DNA of 64,000 bases from Methylomonas sp. LL1 (GTDB lineage: Bacteria; Pseudomonadota; Gammaproteobacteria; Methylococcales; Methylomonadaceae): assembly GCF_015711015.1 (NCBI RefSeq), contig NZ_CP064653.1:3596001-3660000 (forward strand), given 5' to 3'. Below are positions 20,581 through 28,569 of this stretch, in pieces (within the stretch, counting starts at the first letter, position 1; each line of letters opens with the position of its first letter). Made by a program: the position numbers and the translations under genes. Below the pieces are notes generated by a model that was not told the origin of the DNA, searched no databases, and saw only the letters and a list, made by a program, of their open reading frames with translations.

Positions 20581-22040
20581 GGCTTGGGTCTCCATGCGGC
20601 TAATGCCTGTTGCACCACGGCCTGGTCACTGAACGGAATTTTGACACCTTTGATCTCCTGGTAATTTTCATGGCCCTTGCCGGCGATCACCACGCGATCG
20701 TCTTGGCCTGCTTGTTGTATCACTGTCGTTATTGCCGTGTTTCTGTCGTTAATAATGCTGACTTTATTACTCTGGCAGCCCGCTAAAATGTCGTTAATAA
20801 TGTCAGCCGAAGCTTCGCTGCGTGGATTGTCGTCGGTAACAATCACATGGTCCGCATAGGTTTCGGCGATTCGGCCCATCTGTGGCCGTTTGCCTTTGTC
20901 CCGATCGCCGCCGCAACCGAATACCGTCCATAACTTGCCGGTGCCTCTGGCCGCTAAAAGAACTTTTTCCAAGGCGTCCGGGGTGTGAGCATAATCAACC
21001 ACCACCGAAGGCTTGCCTTGTCCGCCGAATGTTTCCATGCGGCCAGTCACGGCTTTTAGTCGCGCCAATTGCGCCACGGCTTGGTCAAATGGCCAGCCCA
21101 TCGCTAGCAATACGCACAAAACCGTCAATACATTCAGTAAATTGAATGCGCCCACCACCGAGGTGCTTGCGCGAAGCGTCTGTCCCGACCAGTGCACGTC
21201 GAAGCAAATGCCGCCGCTGTTGTGTTGCACGTTATCGGCTACTACGCATTCCACGTCATCGGCTCTCCGGCCGCTGGTGCTGAATCCCCAACAGTTGACG
21301 TTTTCATCCAAAGCCGAAAGCACTTCTTCGCTGTTGGGATCGTCCAGATTGATCACGGCAAACTGTAAGGCCGGATTGGTGAACAAGCCCAGTTTGGCGC
21401 GCAGATACTCCCGCATGGTGCCGTGATAATCCAGGTGATCACGGCTCAAATTGGTAAATACGGCGCCTTTAAAGTCAACAGCATTCACCCTGCCTTGCTG
21501 TAAACCGTGGGATGACACTTCCATCGCCACTATCCGTTTGCCTTGTTTATCCAAGGTATGCAGCATGTGCTGCACGGCTAGCGCGTCCGGGGTCGTATTG
21601 GCCGTCGTTTGTAATTGTCCTGGTTCGCCCCAGCCCAGCGTGCCGATCACGCCGCAATCGGCTGCCGCTTGAGCGATTAACTGGCTGCAAGTGGTCTTGC
21701 CATTGGTGCCGGTTATGCCGATTACATCAAGCCGTTTTGAGGGGTGACTGTAAAAACGGGCCGCTATCTGGCCTAAATGCCGGCTCAAGTCAATGATCGC
21801 AACCGCCGGAACACCCGTGGTTTTTGGTTGCGGATCGGCTATCCCCTCGGGATCGTAAATCACCGCAACGGCACCGTTGTCTATCGCTTGTTCTGCATGA
21901 TTAAGTCCATGCCGCAATGCGCCATTCAGTGCGATAAACAGTTCGCCCGCTTTGACCGATCTGCTGTCCAGACACAAGCCGCTGATTTCAAGATCGGTGT
22001 TAATCTCGGCGATGCCGAGCAATAACTGGCTTAATTTCAT
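20577..22040 (-). CDS. murE: UDP-MurNAc-L-Ala-D-Glu--meso-diaminopimelate ligase MurE
   Basis: MurE adds the third amino acid of the stem peptide. The ATP loop is GITGTNGKTTCSQL. The DNPRSE motif (in VTDDNPRSEASADII) is the signature of the meso-diaminopimelate-adding type rather than the lysine type. Length 487 is normal. It overlaps ftsI by four bases and murF by four bases. Confidence 0.96.
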   Translation of the reverse strand: MKLSQLLLGIAEINTDLEISGLCLDSRSVKAGELFIALNGALRHGLNHAEQAIDNGAVAVIYDPEGIADPQPKTTGVPAVAIIDLSRHLGQIAARFYSHPSKRLDVIGITGTNGKTTCSQLIAQAAADCGVIGTLGWGEPGQLQTTANTTPDALAVQHMLHTLDKQGKRIVAMEVSSHGLQQGRVNAVDFKGAVFTNLSRDHLDYHGTMREYLRAKLGLFTNPALQFAVINLDDPNSEEVLSALDENVNCWGFSTSGRRADDVECVVADNVQHNSGGICFDVHWSGQTLRASTSVVGAFNLLNVLTVLCVLLAMGWPFDQAVAQLARLKAVTGRMETFGGQGKPSVVVDYAHTPDALEKVLLAARGTGKLWTVFGCGGDRDKGKRPQMGRIAETYADHVIVTDDNPRSEASADIINDILAGCQSNKVSIINDRNTAITTVIQQAGQDDRVVIAGKGHENYQEIKGVKIPFSDQAVVQQALAAWRPKP

Positions 22041-23761
22041 TGTCTGGTCAGCAATAATGGCATGGTGTCCATCCCGTCCGGTTCCACGCCGTAAATTCTC
22101 AATAGGCCCGACATCACGCCGGAAAATGCCGGCGCCGCAACCAGTCCACCATAATATTGGCCGGTGGTCGGTTCGTCGACGACCACCGCAATCACAAAGC
22201 GTGGATTGCTGGCGGGCGCCATTCCCACGAATACCGATAAGTATTTGTCGTGGGTGTAACCGCCTTCAGCGGAGGCTTTCTTTACGGTGCCGGTTTTGCC
22301 GGCTACCCGATAGCCTTCGACTCTGGCTTGATAAGCGGTGCCCTCTTTGCTGATCACATGTTCCAGCATATCTCTAACCTTGCGCGCGGTTTCCGGTTTG
22401 AATATGCGTCTGGCGTCCGGATCTTCGTCGCGCTTCAACAACGAAACAGAATGCACGATGCCGTCATCGGCGATGGCCGTATAAGCTCTTGCCAGTTGCA
22501 ATATCGAGGTCGAAACGCCATAACCGAACGACAAAATGGCTTGGTCGAACTCATGCCAGCCTTGGTAATCCAATAAAGAACCGCTGGCCTCTCCCGGAAA
22601 GCCGACGCCGGCGGAGTTGCCGAAACCCAAATTGCTGTATACGCTCCAGAAATATTCCGGCGGCATGCTCATCGCAATCTTAGTTACCGCGATGTTGCTG
22701 GACTTTTGCAACACCAGGGTCAAATCCATCGTGCCGTAGTTATGAATGTCTTTCACCACATTGCGGCCGACGTGATAGACCCCATGCGTTTCAATCATGG
22801 CATTGGGATCGACATAGCCGCCGTCCAGCGCCGCCGCGACCACGAACGGTTTCACGGTCGAGCCCGGCTCGAAACTGTCGACCATAGCGCGATTGCGGTA
22901 ACGGTCGCTACGCAGTTCCCGCCGGTTGTTCGGATTAAAAGCCGGCTGGCTGACCGATGCCAATACGTCGCCGTTATTTGCATCCAAAACCACTAGCGAC
23001 GCCGAGTGGGCCTTATGTTTCAGTACGGCGGTCTGCAATTCCCGATAAGCCAGATACTGTATTCTTTCGTCTATGGTTAACACCAGGTCTTGGCCGGGTA
23101 TGGCTTCCTGAATGTTTTCCACGTCCTTGATGATATGGCCCTTGCCATCCTTGATCACACGTTTCTTGCCGGGTTTGCCGCGCAGGATGTGCTCATAACC
23201 GTGTTCCATGCCTTCCTGGCCGGCATCGTCGATATTGGTAAAGCCGAGCAAATGCCCGGACGTGGCGCCGGCCGGATAATAGCGTTTGAAAGCCTTCTCA
23301 AAATACACCCCGGTAATTTCCAGCGCCTTTACTTTTTCCGCCAGATCCGGATTGATTTGCCGTTTGACGTAGACAAAGCGTTTATTGGCTTCCTTTTTTA
23401 AGAATGCCCGCCAGTCCTTATCGGCAATTCCCAGGATCTTGGCCATTTGTTCGACTTTTCCCCGATCGCCATCCTTGATCTGGCGCATGTTCATCCAGAT
23501 CGACTGCACTGGTGTACTGATGGCCAGGGGTTCGCCGTTTCTATCTTTAATCTGCCCGCGATAGGCGGGAACGTCGACGATACCCACATGTTGTAAATCG
23601 CCTTTATCCTGTAAAAACTCTTTATCAAGCACTTGCAAATACACCGCGCGCCCGGTCAATGTCATCATCGCTGTCAATATGACGCCCAATAACAGCTTGC
23701 GCCGGATCGGAAAGTCCATGGCTGACGAGGTTGCCGATCGGGCTCCTGTGGAAATTCGCAT
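22037..23761 (-). CDS. ftsI: Septal peptidoglycan transpeptidase FtsI (PBP3)
   Basis: FtsI cross-links septal peptidoglycan with FtsW. A single N-terminal membrane anchor (about residues 24-45) is followed by the non-penicillin-binding domain and the transpeptidase domain. The active-site serine lies in FEPGSTVKPF, with KSSNIAV as the SxN motif and AGKTGTVKK as the KTG motif. Length 574 is typical. It ends in a four-base overlap with murE and begins one base before the ftsL stop region. Confidence 0.96.
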   Translation of the reverse strand: MRISTGARSATSSAMDFPIRRKLLLGVILTAMMTLTGRAVYLQVLDKEFLQDKGDLQHVGIVDVPAYRGQIKDRNGEPLAISTPVQSIWMNMRQIKDGDRGKVEQMAKILGIADKDWRAFLKKEANKRFVYVKRQINPDLAEKVKALEITGVYFEKAFKRYYPAGATSGHLLGFTNIDDAGQEGMEHGYEHILRGKPGKKRVIKDGKGHIIKDVENIQEAIPGQDLVLTIDERIQYLAYRELQTAVLKHKAHSASLVVLDANNGDVLASVSQPAFNPNNRRELRSDRYRNRAMVDSFEPGSTVKPFVVAAALDGGYVDPNAMIETHGVYHVGRNVVKDIHNYGTMDLTLVLQKSSNIAVTKIAMSMPPEYFWSVYSNLGFGNSAGVGFPGEASGSLLDYQGWHEFDQAILSFGYGVSTSILQLARAYTAIADDGIVHSVSLLKRDEDPDARRIFKPETARKVRDMLEHVISKEGTAYQARVEGYRVAGKTGTVKKASAEGGYTHDKYLSVFVGMAPASNPRFVIAVVVDEPTTGQYYGGLVAAPAFSGVMSGLLRIYGVEPDGMDTMPLLLTRQ

Positions 23762-24037
23762 TTAAGGCTTGATATAAACAATTTTATTTTGGGCCGGCAA
23801 AGTCAGTAAAAGGCGGTTTCTGGCTTCGATTTCAACCCGGTTTTCTTCTGTAAGCGTGGTCAGTTCCAATTGCAAGCGCCCCCACTCGACTTCGAAGTCA
23901 TCCAGTTGTTTTTCCTTTTTCTGGATTTCAATAAACAACAGTCTGGACTGGTATTTGCTGTAAATGACCGCGATTGCCGATAACATCAGCATCGCAACCA
24001 AAATGCTCAGCAAAATATTTTTTATGGCGGCCATCAA
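23762..24037 (-). CDS. ftsL: Cell division protein FtsL
   Basis: FtsL is a small bitopic protein that forms a complex with FtsB and FtsQ. The 91-residue protein has a membrane span (about residues 6-24, ILLSILVAMLMLSAIAVIY) and a periplasmic leucine-zipper-like coiled coil (residues 35-70). The sequence ends in the LPAQNKIVYIKP stretch common in FtsL. It overlaps rsmH by four bases and abuts ftsI. Confidence 0.9.
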   Translation of the reverse strand: MMAAIKNILLSILVAMLMLSAIAVIYSKYQSRLLFIEIQKKEKQLDDFEVEWGRLQLELTTLTEENRVEIEARNRLLLTLPAQNKIVYIKP

Positions 24038-24972
24038 ATCTTCTCCGCCACGCGCATGATGGCGCTACGCGCTCTAGGGTTGCGTTCTAATTCTTGTTGC
24101 TCGGCGCGTATCGATTTACCTATTTTTTTAAGCTGACCTCTTGCGATGTCCTGTTCTTTAATCGGCAAACGTCCGGGATTGTTTTTAAGTCCGGATTCTT
24201 CGCGGATAAAGCGTTTTACAATGCGATCCTCCAGCGAATGAAAAGCAATGACGACCAGCCGTCCCCTTGGCGCCAATACCTGAACCGATTGGGTCAGCGC
24301 GGTTTTGATCTGCTCCAGCTCTTGGTTGATTTCAATTCGAATCGCCTGAAAGGTGCGCGTGGCGGGATGTTTGTGTTTATCCCGAAACGGCACGCATTCT
24401 TCAATCAATTTGGCCAGTTGCAACGTGGTTTCCAGCGGTTTATGCAGCCGCTGCTGAACGATTGCCTTGGCAATGCGCCGAGCAAAACGTTCTTCGCCGT
24501 ACTCAAACAATACCTTGGTCAAGTCTTGTTCATCGACCTGGGCGAGATACTGTGCGGCGGTCAAACCGTCGTGGGTATTCATCCGCATATCCAGCGGGCC
24601 GTCGCGTAGAAAGCTGAAACCGCGATCGGCGCTATCCAGTTGTGGCGACGACACGCCTAAATCCATCAGAATGCCATTTACTTGGCCGCTGTAACCAAGC
24701 CGGGCCACCGTGGCGGCCAAATCGGCAAAGCAACCGTGGTGTAGACTAAAACGGTTGTCGGTCAATAATTGTTTGGCCTCATCGCTATTGATGGCCTCTA
24801 TGTCCCGATCAAATGCCAGTAATTTTCCTGAATCATCTAGAGCTTGCAATATCCCCGAGCTGTGTCCGCCTCGGCCAAATGTGCAATCGACATAGACCCC
24901 GCCCGCGATGAGGTTGAGGCTTTCTAGTGCCTCGCTATATAAAACGGCTTGATGCGGGGGCATGGTTGTCAA
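24034..24972 (-). CDS. rsmH: 16S rRNA (cytosine-1402-N4)-methyltransferase RsmH
   Basis: RsmH methylates N4 of C1402 in 16S rRNA. The SAM-binding motif is GGVYVDCTFGRGGHSSGIL, with MDLGVSSPQLDSADRGFSF and the C-terminal VVIAFHSLEDRIVKRFIRE as family hallmarks. Length 312 is typical. It overlaps mraZ by four bases and ftsL by four bases. Confidence 0.97.
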   Translation of the reverse strand: MTTMPPHQAVLYSEALESLNLIAGGVYVDCTFGRGGHSSGILQALDDSGKLLAFDRDIEAINSDEAKQLLTDNRFSLHHGCFADLAATVARLGYSGQVNGILMDLGVSSPQLDSADRGFSFLRDGPLDMRMNTHDGLTAAQYLAQVDEQDLTKVLFEYGEERFARRIAKAIVQQRLHKPLETTLQLAKLIEECVPFRDKHKHPATRTFQAIRIEINQELEQIKTALTQSVQVLAPRGRLVVIAFHSLEDRIVKRFIREESGLKNNPGRLPIKEQDIARGQLKKIGKSIRAEQQELERNPRARSAIMRVAEKI

Positions 24973-25448
24973 AATGACAAAGCGCCGAGCTCTTCAAGGC
25001 CCTCAGTGTCGCTGCCGTCCAGCCATTCTTGTTCTTTTGCCTGCCAGGCGCTGTCGCTCCATATTTCAAATTTATTTAACTGGCCCACCAGAAAAATATG
25101 CTTATCCATGGCTGCAAATGCGCGCAATTTTTCCGGAAGCAACAAGCGGCCCTGGGTGTCCATTTCGCATTCCGTGGCATTGCCGATCACAAAACGGCGA
25201 AGTTTGCCGGCCATTTTGTTGAGGGTAGGCAGCTTGCTGATGGTTTGCTCGAGTTTTTCCCATTCCGGTAATGGGTAAAGCCATAGGCAGCCGGGTTCAC
25301 CGACGCATTTATCATCAACGGCAACCGTTACAACCAATTGACGCTCGCAGCATTCCTGTAACTCCTCCCGATAGCGGGTAGGAATCGCAATGCGCCCTTT
25401 CGCATCCAAATTGATTGAACTTATGCCTCGAAACAAGATGAGCCTCAA
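24969..25448 (-). CDS. mraZ: Transcriptional regulator MraZ
   Basis: MraZ is a DNA-binding repressor with tandem AbrB-like domains that controls the division and cell wall cluster it heads. The first repeat has FRGISSINLDAKGRIAIPTR and the second ATECEMDTQGRLLLPEKLR, the two conserved D-x-(K/Q)-G-R motifs. The ATG at 25448 gives 159 residues; a TTG four codons in (LFRGISS) is an alternative because many homologues begin at the residue before FRG. Confidence 0.95.
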   Translation of the reverse strand: MRLILFRGISSINLDAKGRIAIPTRYREELQECCERQLVVTVAVDDKCVGEPGCLWLYPLPEWEKLEQTISKLPTLNKMAGKLRRFVIGNATECEMDTQGRLLLPEKLRAFAAMDKHIFLVGQLNKFEIWSDSAWQAKEQEWLDGSDTEGLEELGALSF

Positions 25449-25782
25449 CTAATCGAAAAAATCCCTTTTTAACCACTTTACATCATTTTTGCACCACTAT
25501 AGTTTTCAATAGAAGCTTAGTCAAGTGAGATTCTGATTAAATTCTTTCTTTTTCTACAATGACTTACGGGTTATTTGTTCATAATGAAAGGGTTTCGCCG
25601 GACAAAAAAATAAAGTTTATTTTTATCAGATGCTTAATATATTTTATTGATGTTGAATATGACTAAGTCGCTCGGGCAATATGCCGAGTTATCGGTAATA
25701 GTGGGATGCGGGCAGGTGTTTTGAGGCGAGGAGTTCGCGGGATTTATTCTTGACGTGTTAGGAGCGAAAAGCCCAATCAATT
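25449..25782. other. Intergenic region between mraZ and gpsA
   Basis: This 334-base, AT-rich stretch contains no convincing reading frame. It must hold the main promoter of the dcw cluster on the minus strand (with the G-rich repeats described separately) and the downstream end of the gpsA transcript. No clear terminator hairpin was found. Confidence 0.5.
25455..25497 (-). promoter_or_regulatory. Candidate MraZ-binding repeats upstream of mraZ
   Basis: On the minus strand just before mraZ, G-rich pentamers occur at roughly ten-base spacing (GTGGTTAAAAAGGGATTTTT, with another GTGGTG about 20 bases further upstream). MraZ operators in other bacteria are tandem G-rich repeats spaced by about one helical turn, so this is the expected place and form. 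The match is imperfect. Confidence 0.35.
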
Positions 25783-26781
25783 TTAGATTTCAGGCTTTTG
25801 ATCCCTTGTAAGCAGGTTTTGCACGGCTAATTTGGGGTCGAGATCATGAAATAGCACGTTGTAGACTTGTTCGGTGATCGGCATTTCGATGTGGTGTTTT
25901 TGCGCGAGAAGGTGGGCTTCGCGCGCGGCCGATATGCCTTCGACGGATTGATCGATTTCCTGGATTGCTTGTGCTCGGCTTTTCCCTTGACCTAATGCTA
26001 GGCCGAATCTCCGGTTTCTTGATTGATTGTCGGTACAAGTCAAAATCAAATCGCCTAAGCCCGCCAAGCCCATGAAGGTGTCGGGTTGGCCGCCTAATTT
26101 GATTCCCAGGCGCATGATTTCAGTTAGGCCGCGAGTGATTAGAGCCGCCCGAGTATTGGCGCCAAAGCCCAAGCCATCGGCTATGCCGGCGGCTATAGCC
26201 AGAACATTCTTGCAGGCACCGCCGGCCTGCACGCCGATGATGTCGTTGCTGGTGTAGGTTCTAAAGCGATGGTTATGGAAGATGGCGGCAACTTGAGCTG
26301 CAAATTGATGGGAGGCGGAGGCTACTGTGATGGCCGTGGGTAGGCCATCGGCGACTTCCTTGGCAAAAGTGGGGCCGGAAAGCGCGGCGGTTAATACATT
26401 TTTACCGAGTACCTCCATAACCACATTGCTTAATAGCGCGCCGCTGTCGCTGTCAAAGCCCTTGGTTGCCCAGGCGATTTGCGGTTGTGGCCCTAAAAAA
26501 GGTTTAATATTTTGCAGCGTGGTTCTGAAGGCATGGCTGGGTACCGAAATCAGTATCAGGCCGCTAAATTGTACGCACTCTTTTAGGTCGGCGGTTACAC
26601 TAAGATTGTCGGGGAACGGAGTCCCCGGAAGGTAGCGTTGATTTTCGCCGGCCAGCTTCAGTGCGCTTATGCTTTGCCAGCTATGCCCCCATAACATGGT
26701 GTTGCAACCATTTCGAGCAGATTGAATAGCCAGGGCGGTGCCCCAGGAGCCGGCGCCCAGTACGCTAAGGGATGGGGGCAT
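25783..26781 (-). CDS. gpsA: NAD(P)-dependent glycerol-3-phosphate dehydrogenase GpsA
   Basis: GpsA reduces dihydroxyacetone phosphate to sn-glycerol-3-phosphate for phospholipid synthesis. The nucleotide-binding motif LGAGSWGTALAIQ is at the N-terminus. The catalytic region contains GPTFAKEVADGLPTAI and the substrate-binding block GACKNVLAIAAGIADGLGFG followed by NTRAALITRGLTEI. Length 332 is normal. It lies seven bases downstream of secB, the classic gammaproteobacterial pairing. Confidence 0.97.
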   Translation of the reverse strand: MPPSLSVLGAGSWGTALAIQSARNGCNTMLWGHSWQSISALKLAGENQRYLPGTPFPDNLSVTADLKECVQFSGLILISVPSHAFRTTLQNIKPFLGPQPQIAWATKGFDSDSGALLSNVVMEVLGKNVLTAALSGPTFAKEVADGLPTAITVASASHQFAAQVAAIFHNHRFRTYTSNDIIGVQAGGACKNVLAIAAGIADGLGFGANTRAALITRGLTEIMRLGIKLGGQPDTFMGLAGLGDLILTCTDNQSRNRRFGLALGQGKSRAQAIQEIDQSVEGISAAREAHLLAQKHHIEMPITEQVYNVLFHDLDPKLAVQNLLTRDQKPEI

Positions 26782-26788
26782 GGATTAC

Positions 26789-27256
26789 TCAATTTAATGT
26801 TTTTGCTTCGGAGTTTTGTTGGCTCTGTTGTAAATGTTGCATATACAGGGCATCAAAGTTGACCGGGGCCAAAATTAATTGAGGAAATCCGCCCTTGTTG
26901 ACGAGGTCGGATATGGCTTCTCGAGCATAGGGAAACAAAACGTTAGGGCAAAAACTGCCTAGCATCGGCCCCATTTCCTGTTCGTTAAAGCCTGCGATGG
27001 TAAAGATGCCGGCCTGATTGATTTCAACCAGGTAGGCAGTGGTATCGGCTATTTTTACGGTGACCGTGATGGTCAGCGATACTTCGTACATCGAATTTTC
27101 AAGGTTTTCGACATGAGTGCCCAGATTCAGGTCAAGTGCCGGTTCCCATTTTAAGGTAAACACTTTAGGTGAGTTAGGGGTTTCAAAAGAAATATCCTTG
27201 GTATAGATCTTCTGGATGGCGAATTGCTTTTCGCCGGCTGTGGTGGTTTCTGCCAT
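26789..27256 (-). CDS. secB: Protein-export chaperone SecB
   Basis: SecB keeps preproteins unfolded and hands them to SecA. The 155-residue acidic protein has the conserved [19 protein letters not shown] opening, the LTITVTVK strand and the [20 protein letters not shown] block. It sits between a rhodanese gene and gpsA. In E. coli a glutaredoxin gene (grxC) lies between yibN and secB; here that gene is missing and only 24 bases separate the two. Confidence 0.97.
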   Translation of the reverse strand: MAETTTAGEKQFAIQKIYTKDISFETPNSPKVFTLKWEPALDLNLGTHVENLENSMYEVSLTITVTVKIADTTAYLVEINQAGIFTIAGFNEQEMGPMLGSFCPNVLFPYAREAISDLVNKGGFPQLILAPVNFDALYMQHLQQSQQNSEAKTLN

Positions 27257-27280
27257 GATTCAGTGCCAGGTTGGTTGATG

Positions 27281-27721
27281 TTAGTTGTTGGTTTTATTGC
27301 TGATTTTGATCGGTAGTTTGTTTTCTTCCCAGGATTGCATGCCGCCCAGCATGTTGAATACTTGGCCGAACTCCGCTTTGGTCAGGGTTTTGCATGCCGG
27401 TACCGAACGGGCGCCGGTTTGGCAAACGACGATAATCGGCTGGCTTTTGTACTTTTCCAGGGAGGGCAATTTTTCCTCTATTTTGCCCAGCGGAATGTTG
27501 ATGGCATTCTCGATGTGGCTTTTTAGAAATTCATTCGGTTCTCTGACGTCGATCACCACGGTTTTATCGTTGTTCATTTTGGTTACGGCAATCAGTGGTG
27601 AAATACTTTCGTAACCGTTGAATGAATTAGAGACTAAATCCTGGATCAGCAGAAAAATAACGCAGACCAGCGAAAATGAAAGCAGATAATGGTTGGAAAT
27701 AAATTCAATATATTGGTCCAT
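27281..27721 (-). CDS. Membrane-anchored rhodanese-like protein (YibN type)
   Basis: A single N-terminal membrane span (about residues 12-27, YLLSFSLVCVIFLLIQ) precedes a rhodanese domain with VVIDVREPNEFLKSHIENAI and the active-site loop VCQTGARS, whose cysteine would carry the persulfide. The 146-residue length and position next to secB-gpsA match E. coli yibN. It probably transfers sulfur or handles thiols at the inner membrane. It follows an ArsR-type gene by 34 bases on the same strand and may be under its control. Confidence 0.9.
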   Translation of the reverse strand: MDQYIEFISNHYLLSFSLVCVIFLLIQDLVSNSFNGYESISPLIAVTKMNNDKTVVIDVREPNEFLKSHIENAINIPLGKIEEKLPSLEKYKSQPIIVVCQTGARSVPACKTLTKAEFGQVFNMLGGMQSWEENKLPIKISNKTNN

Positions 27722-27755
27722 CGCGGATTTGAAGTGGTTGATTGGAGGAATAAGG

Positions 27756-28079
27756 TTAGGTTTCGCAAAAAACCTTGCGCATCATTTCGATCAGATTTAT
27801 CACGCGCTTATCATCGATATAATAAAAAACTCGATTGGCATCCTTCTTGAAATCGAGGATACCCTTGTCTCTTAATATGGCCAAATGTTGTGATATGTTG
27901 CTTTGACTGGTGCCAACCTGGTCGACGATGTCCTGGACGCTGATCGATTTATCGCCAAGCACGCAAAGTATCTTAAGGCGTAAAGGGTGTGACATGGCTT
28001 TTAGGCAGCGAGAGGCGCGATTAATATCGTGGTCGTCGTAGAGTATGTGATCGTCGATGTCTTCCATAGGGGTCGTCAT
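27756..28079 (-). CDS. ArsR/SmtB-family regulator with a candidate persulfide-sensing cysteine pair
   Basis: The 107-residue winged-helix protein has the ArsR signature LKAMSHPLRLKILCVLGDK, a recognition helix in VGTSQSNISQHLAILRDKG, and the wing DANRVFYYI. The metal-site motif of SmtB/ArsR (CVC in the recognition region) is absent. Instead cysteines lie at residues 39 and 105 (also 25). A spacing of 66 equals that of the redox pair Cys41/Cys107 in the persulfide sensor SqrR of the BigR/SqrR subgroup (recalled from the literature). With a rhodanese gene directly downstream, a sulfide- or persulfide-responsive role is plausible but unproven. Confidence 0.85.
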   Translation of the reverse strand: MTTPMEDIDDHILYDDHDINRASRCLKAMSHPLRLKILCVLGDKSISVQDIVDQVGTSQSNISQHLAILRDKGILDFKKDANRVFYYIDDKRVINLIEMMRKVFCET

Positions 28080-28229
28080 AAGATTTTCAATGTGCCCTCA
28101 TTAGCGCGTTTTTCACGCTACGTCAGTATACGCCTGCTGTATAATGATGGCTAAATCAGCGAACTTAGCGCTTGAGTTGCTGCAAAAGGCTAGCAAATCT
28201 AACAGAGTGAGCGCCAATGTTCAATAGCT

Positions 28230-28569
28230 GGGGTTCGATCCGGCATTGAAGCAATATGTCGGCTGAATCCGCTGGACGCCGGCAACAGAATCCACGCAAC
28301 GTTTGGAGTTACTAAACAATGGGGAATCGACCGAAACCCTTGGTGTTATTGATCGTCGATTACGGCAATATCGAGCAAATGACCGATGAAATCAGTGGTC
28401 GGCAAATACCGCGCGCACGATGAGTCTTGTCGCCCTGGTCAATGTTGGTGACGGCAAGTCGCTACTGTCCGGTGGGAATCCGGGGGATTTGGCGCCTATC
28501 ATATTAGCGATTTTAGGCGCGCAACATTATTCGTCGGCAATGATGGATCGGTTCTTGAGCGGGCAATAA
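28230..28569 (+). pseudogene. gpmI: Decayed 3' remnant of gpmI (cofactor-independent phosphoglycerate mutase)
   Basis: In two frames, peptides match the C-terminal part of iPGM. One frame, from about 28343, gives LLIVDYGNIEQMTDEISG (family consensus LLITADHGNAEQM plus TG). After a one-base frameshift, a second frame gives NTARTM then NPGDLAPIILAILGAQ, ending at TAA 28567-28569, which overlaps the envC start codon. The conserved His of ADHGN is Tyr here. The first two thirds of the gene (family length about 510 residues) are absent. The order gpmI-envC-ctpA next to secB-yibN is standard in gammaproteobacteria, which supports the reading. Confidence 0.75.

Noticed and set aside
28225-28245. GGTTCGATCC, resembling a tRNA T-loop
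   Set aside because: The flanking bases do not form a proper T-stem or acceptor stem, and the stretch lies within the gpmI relic.
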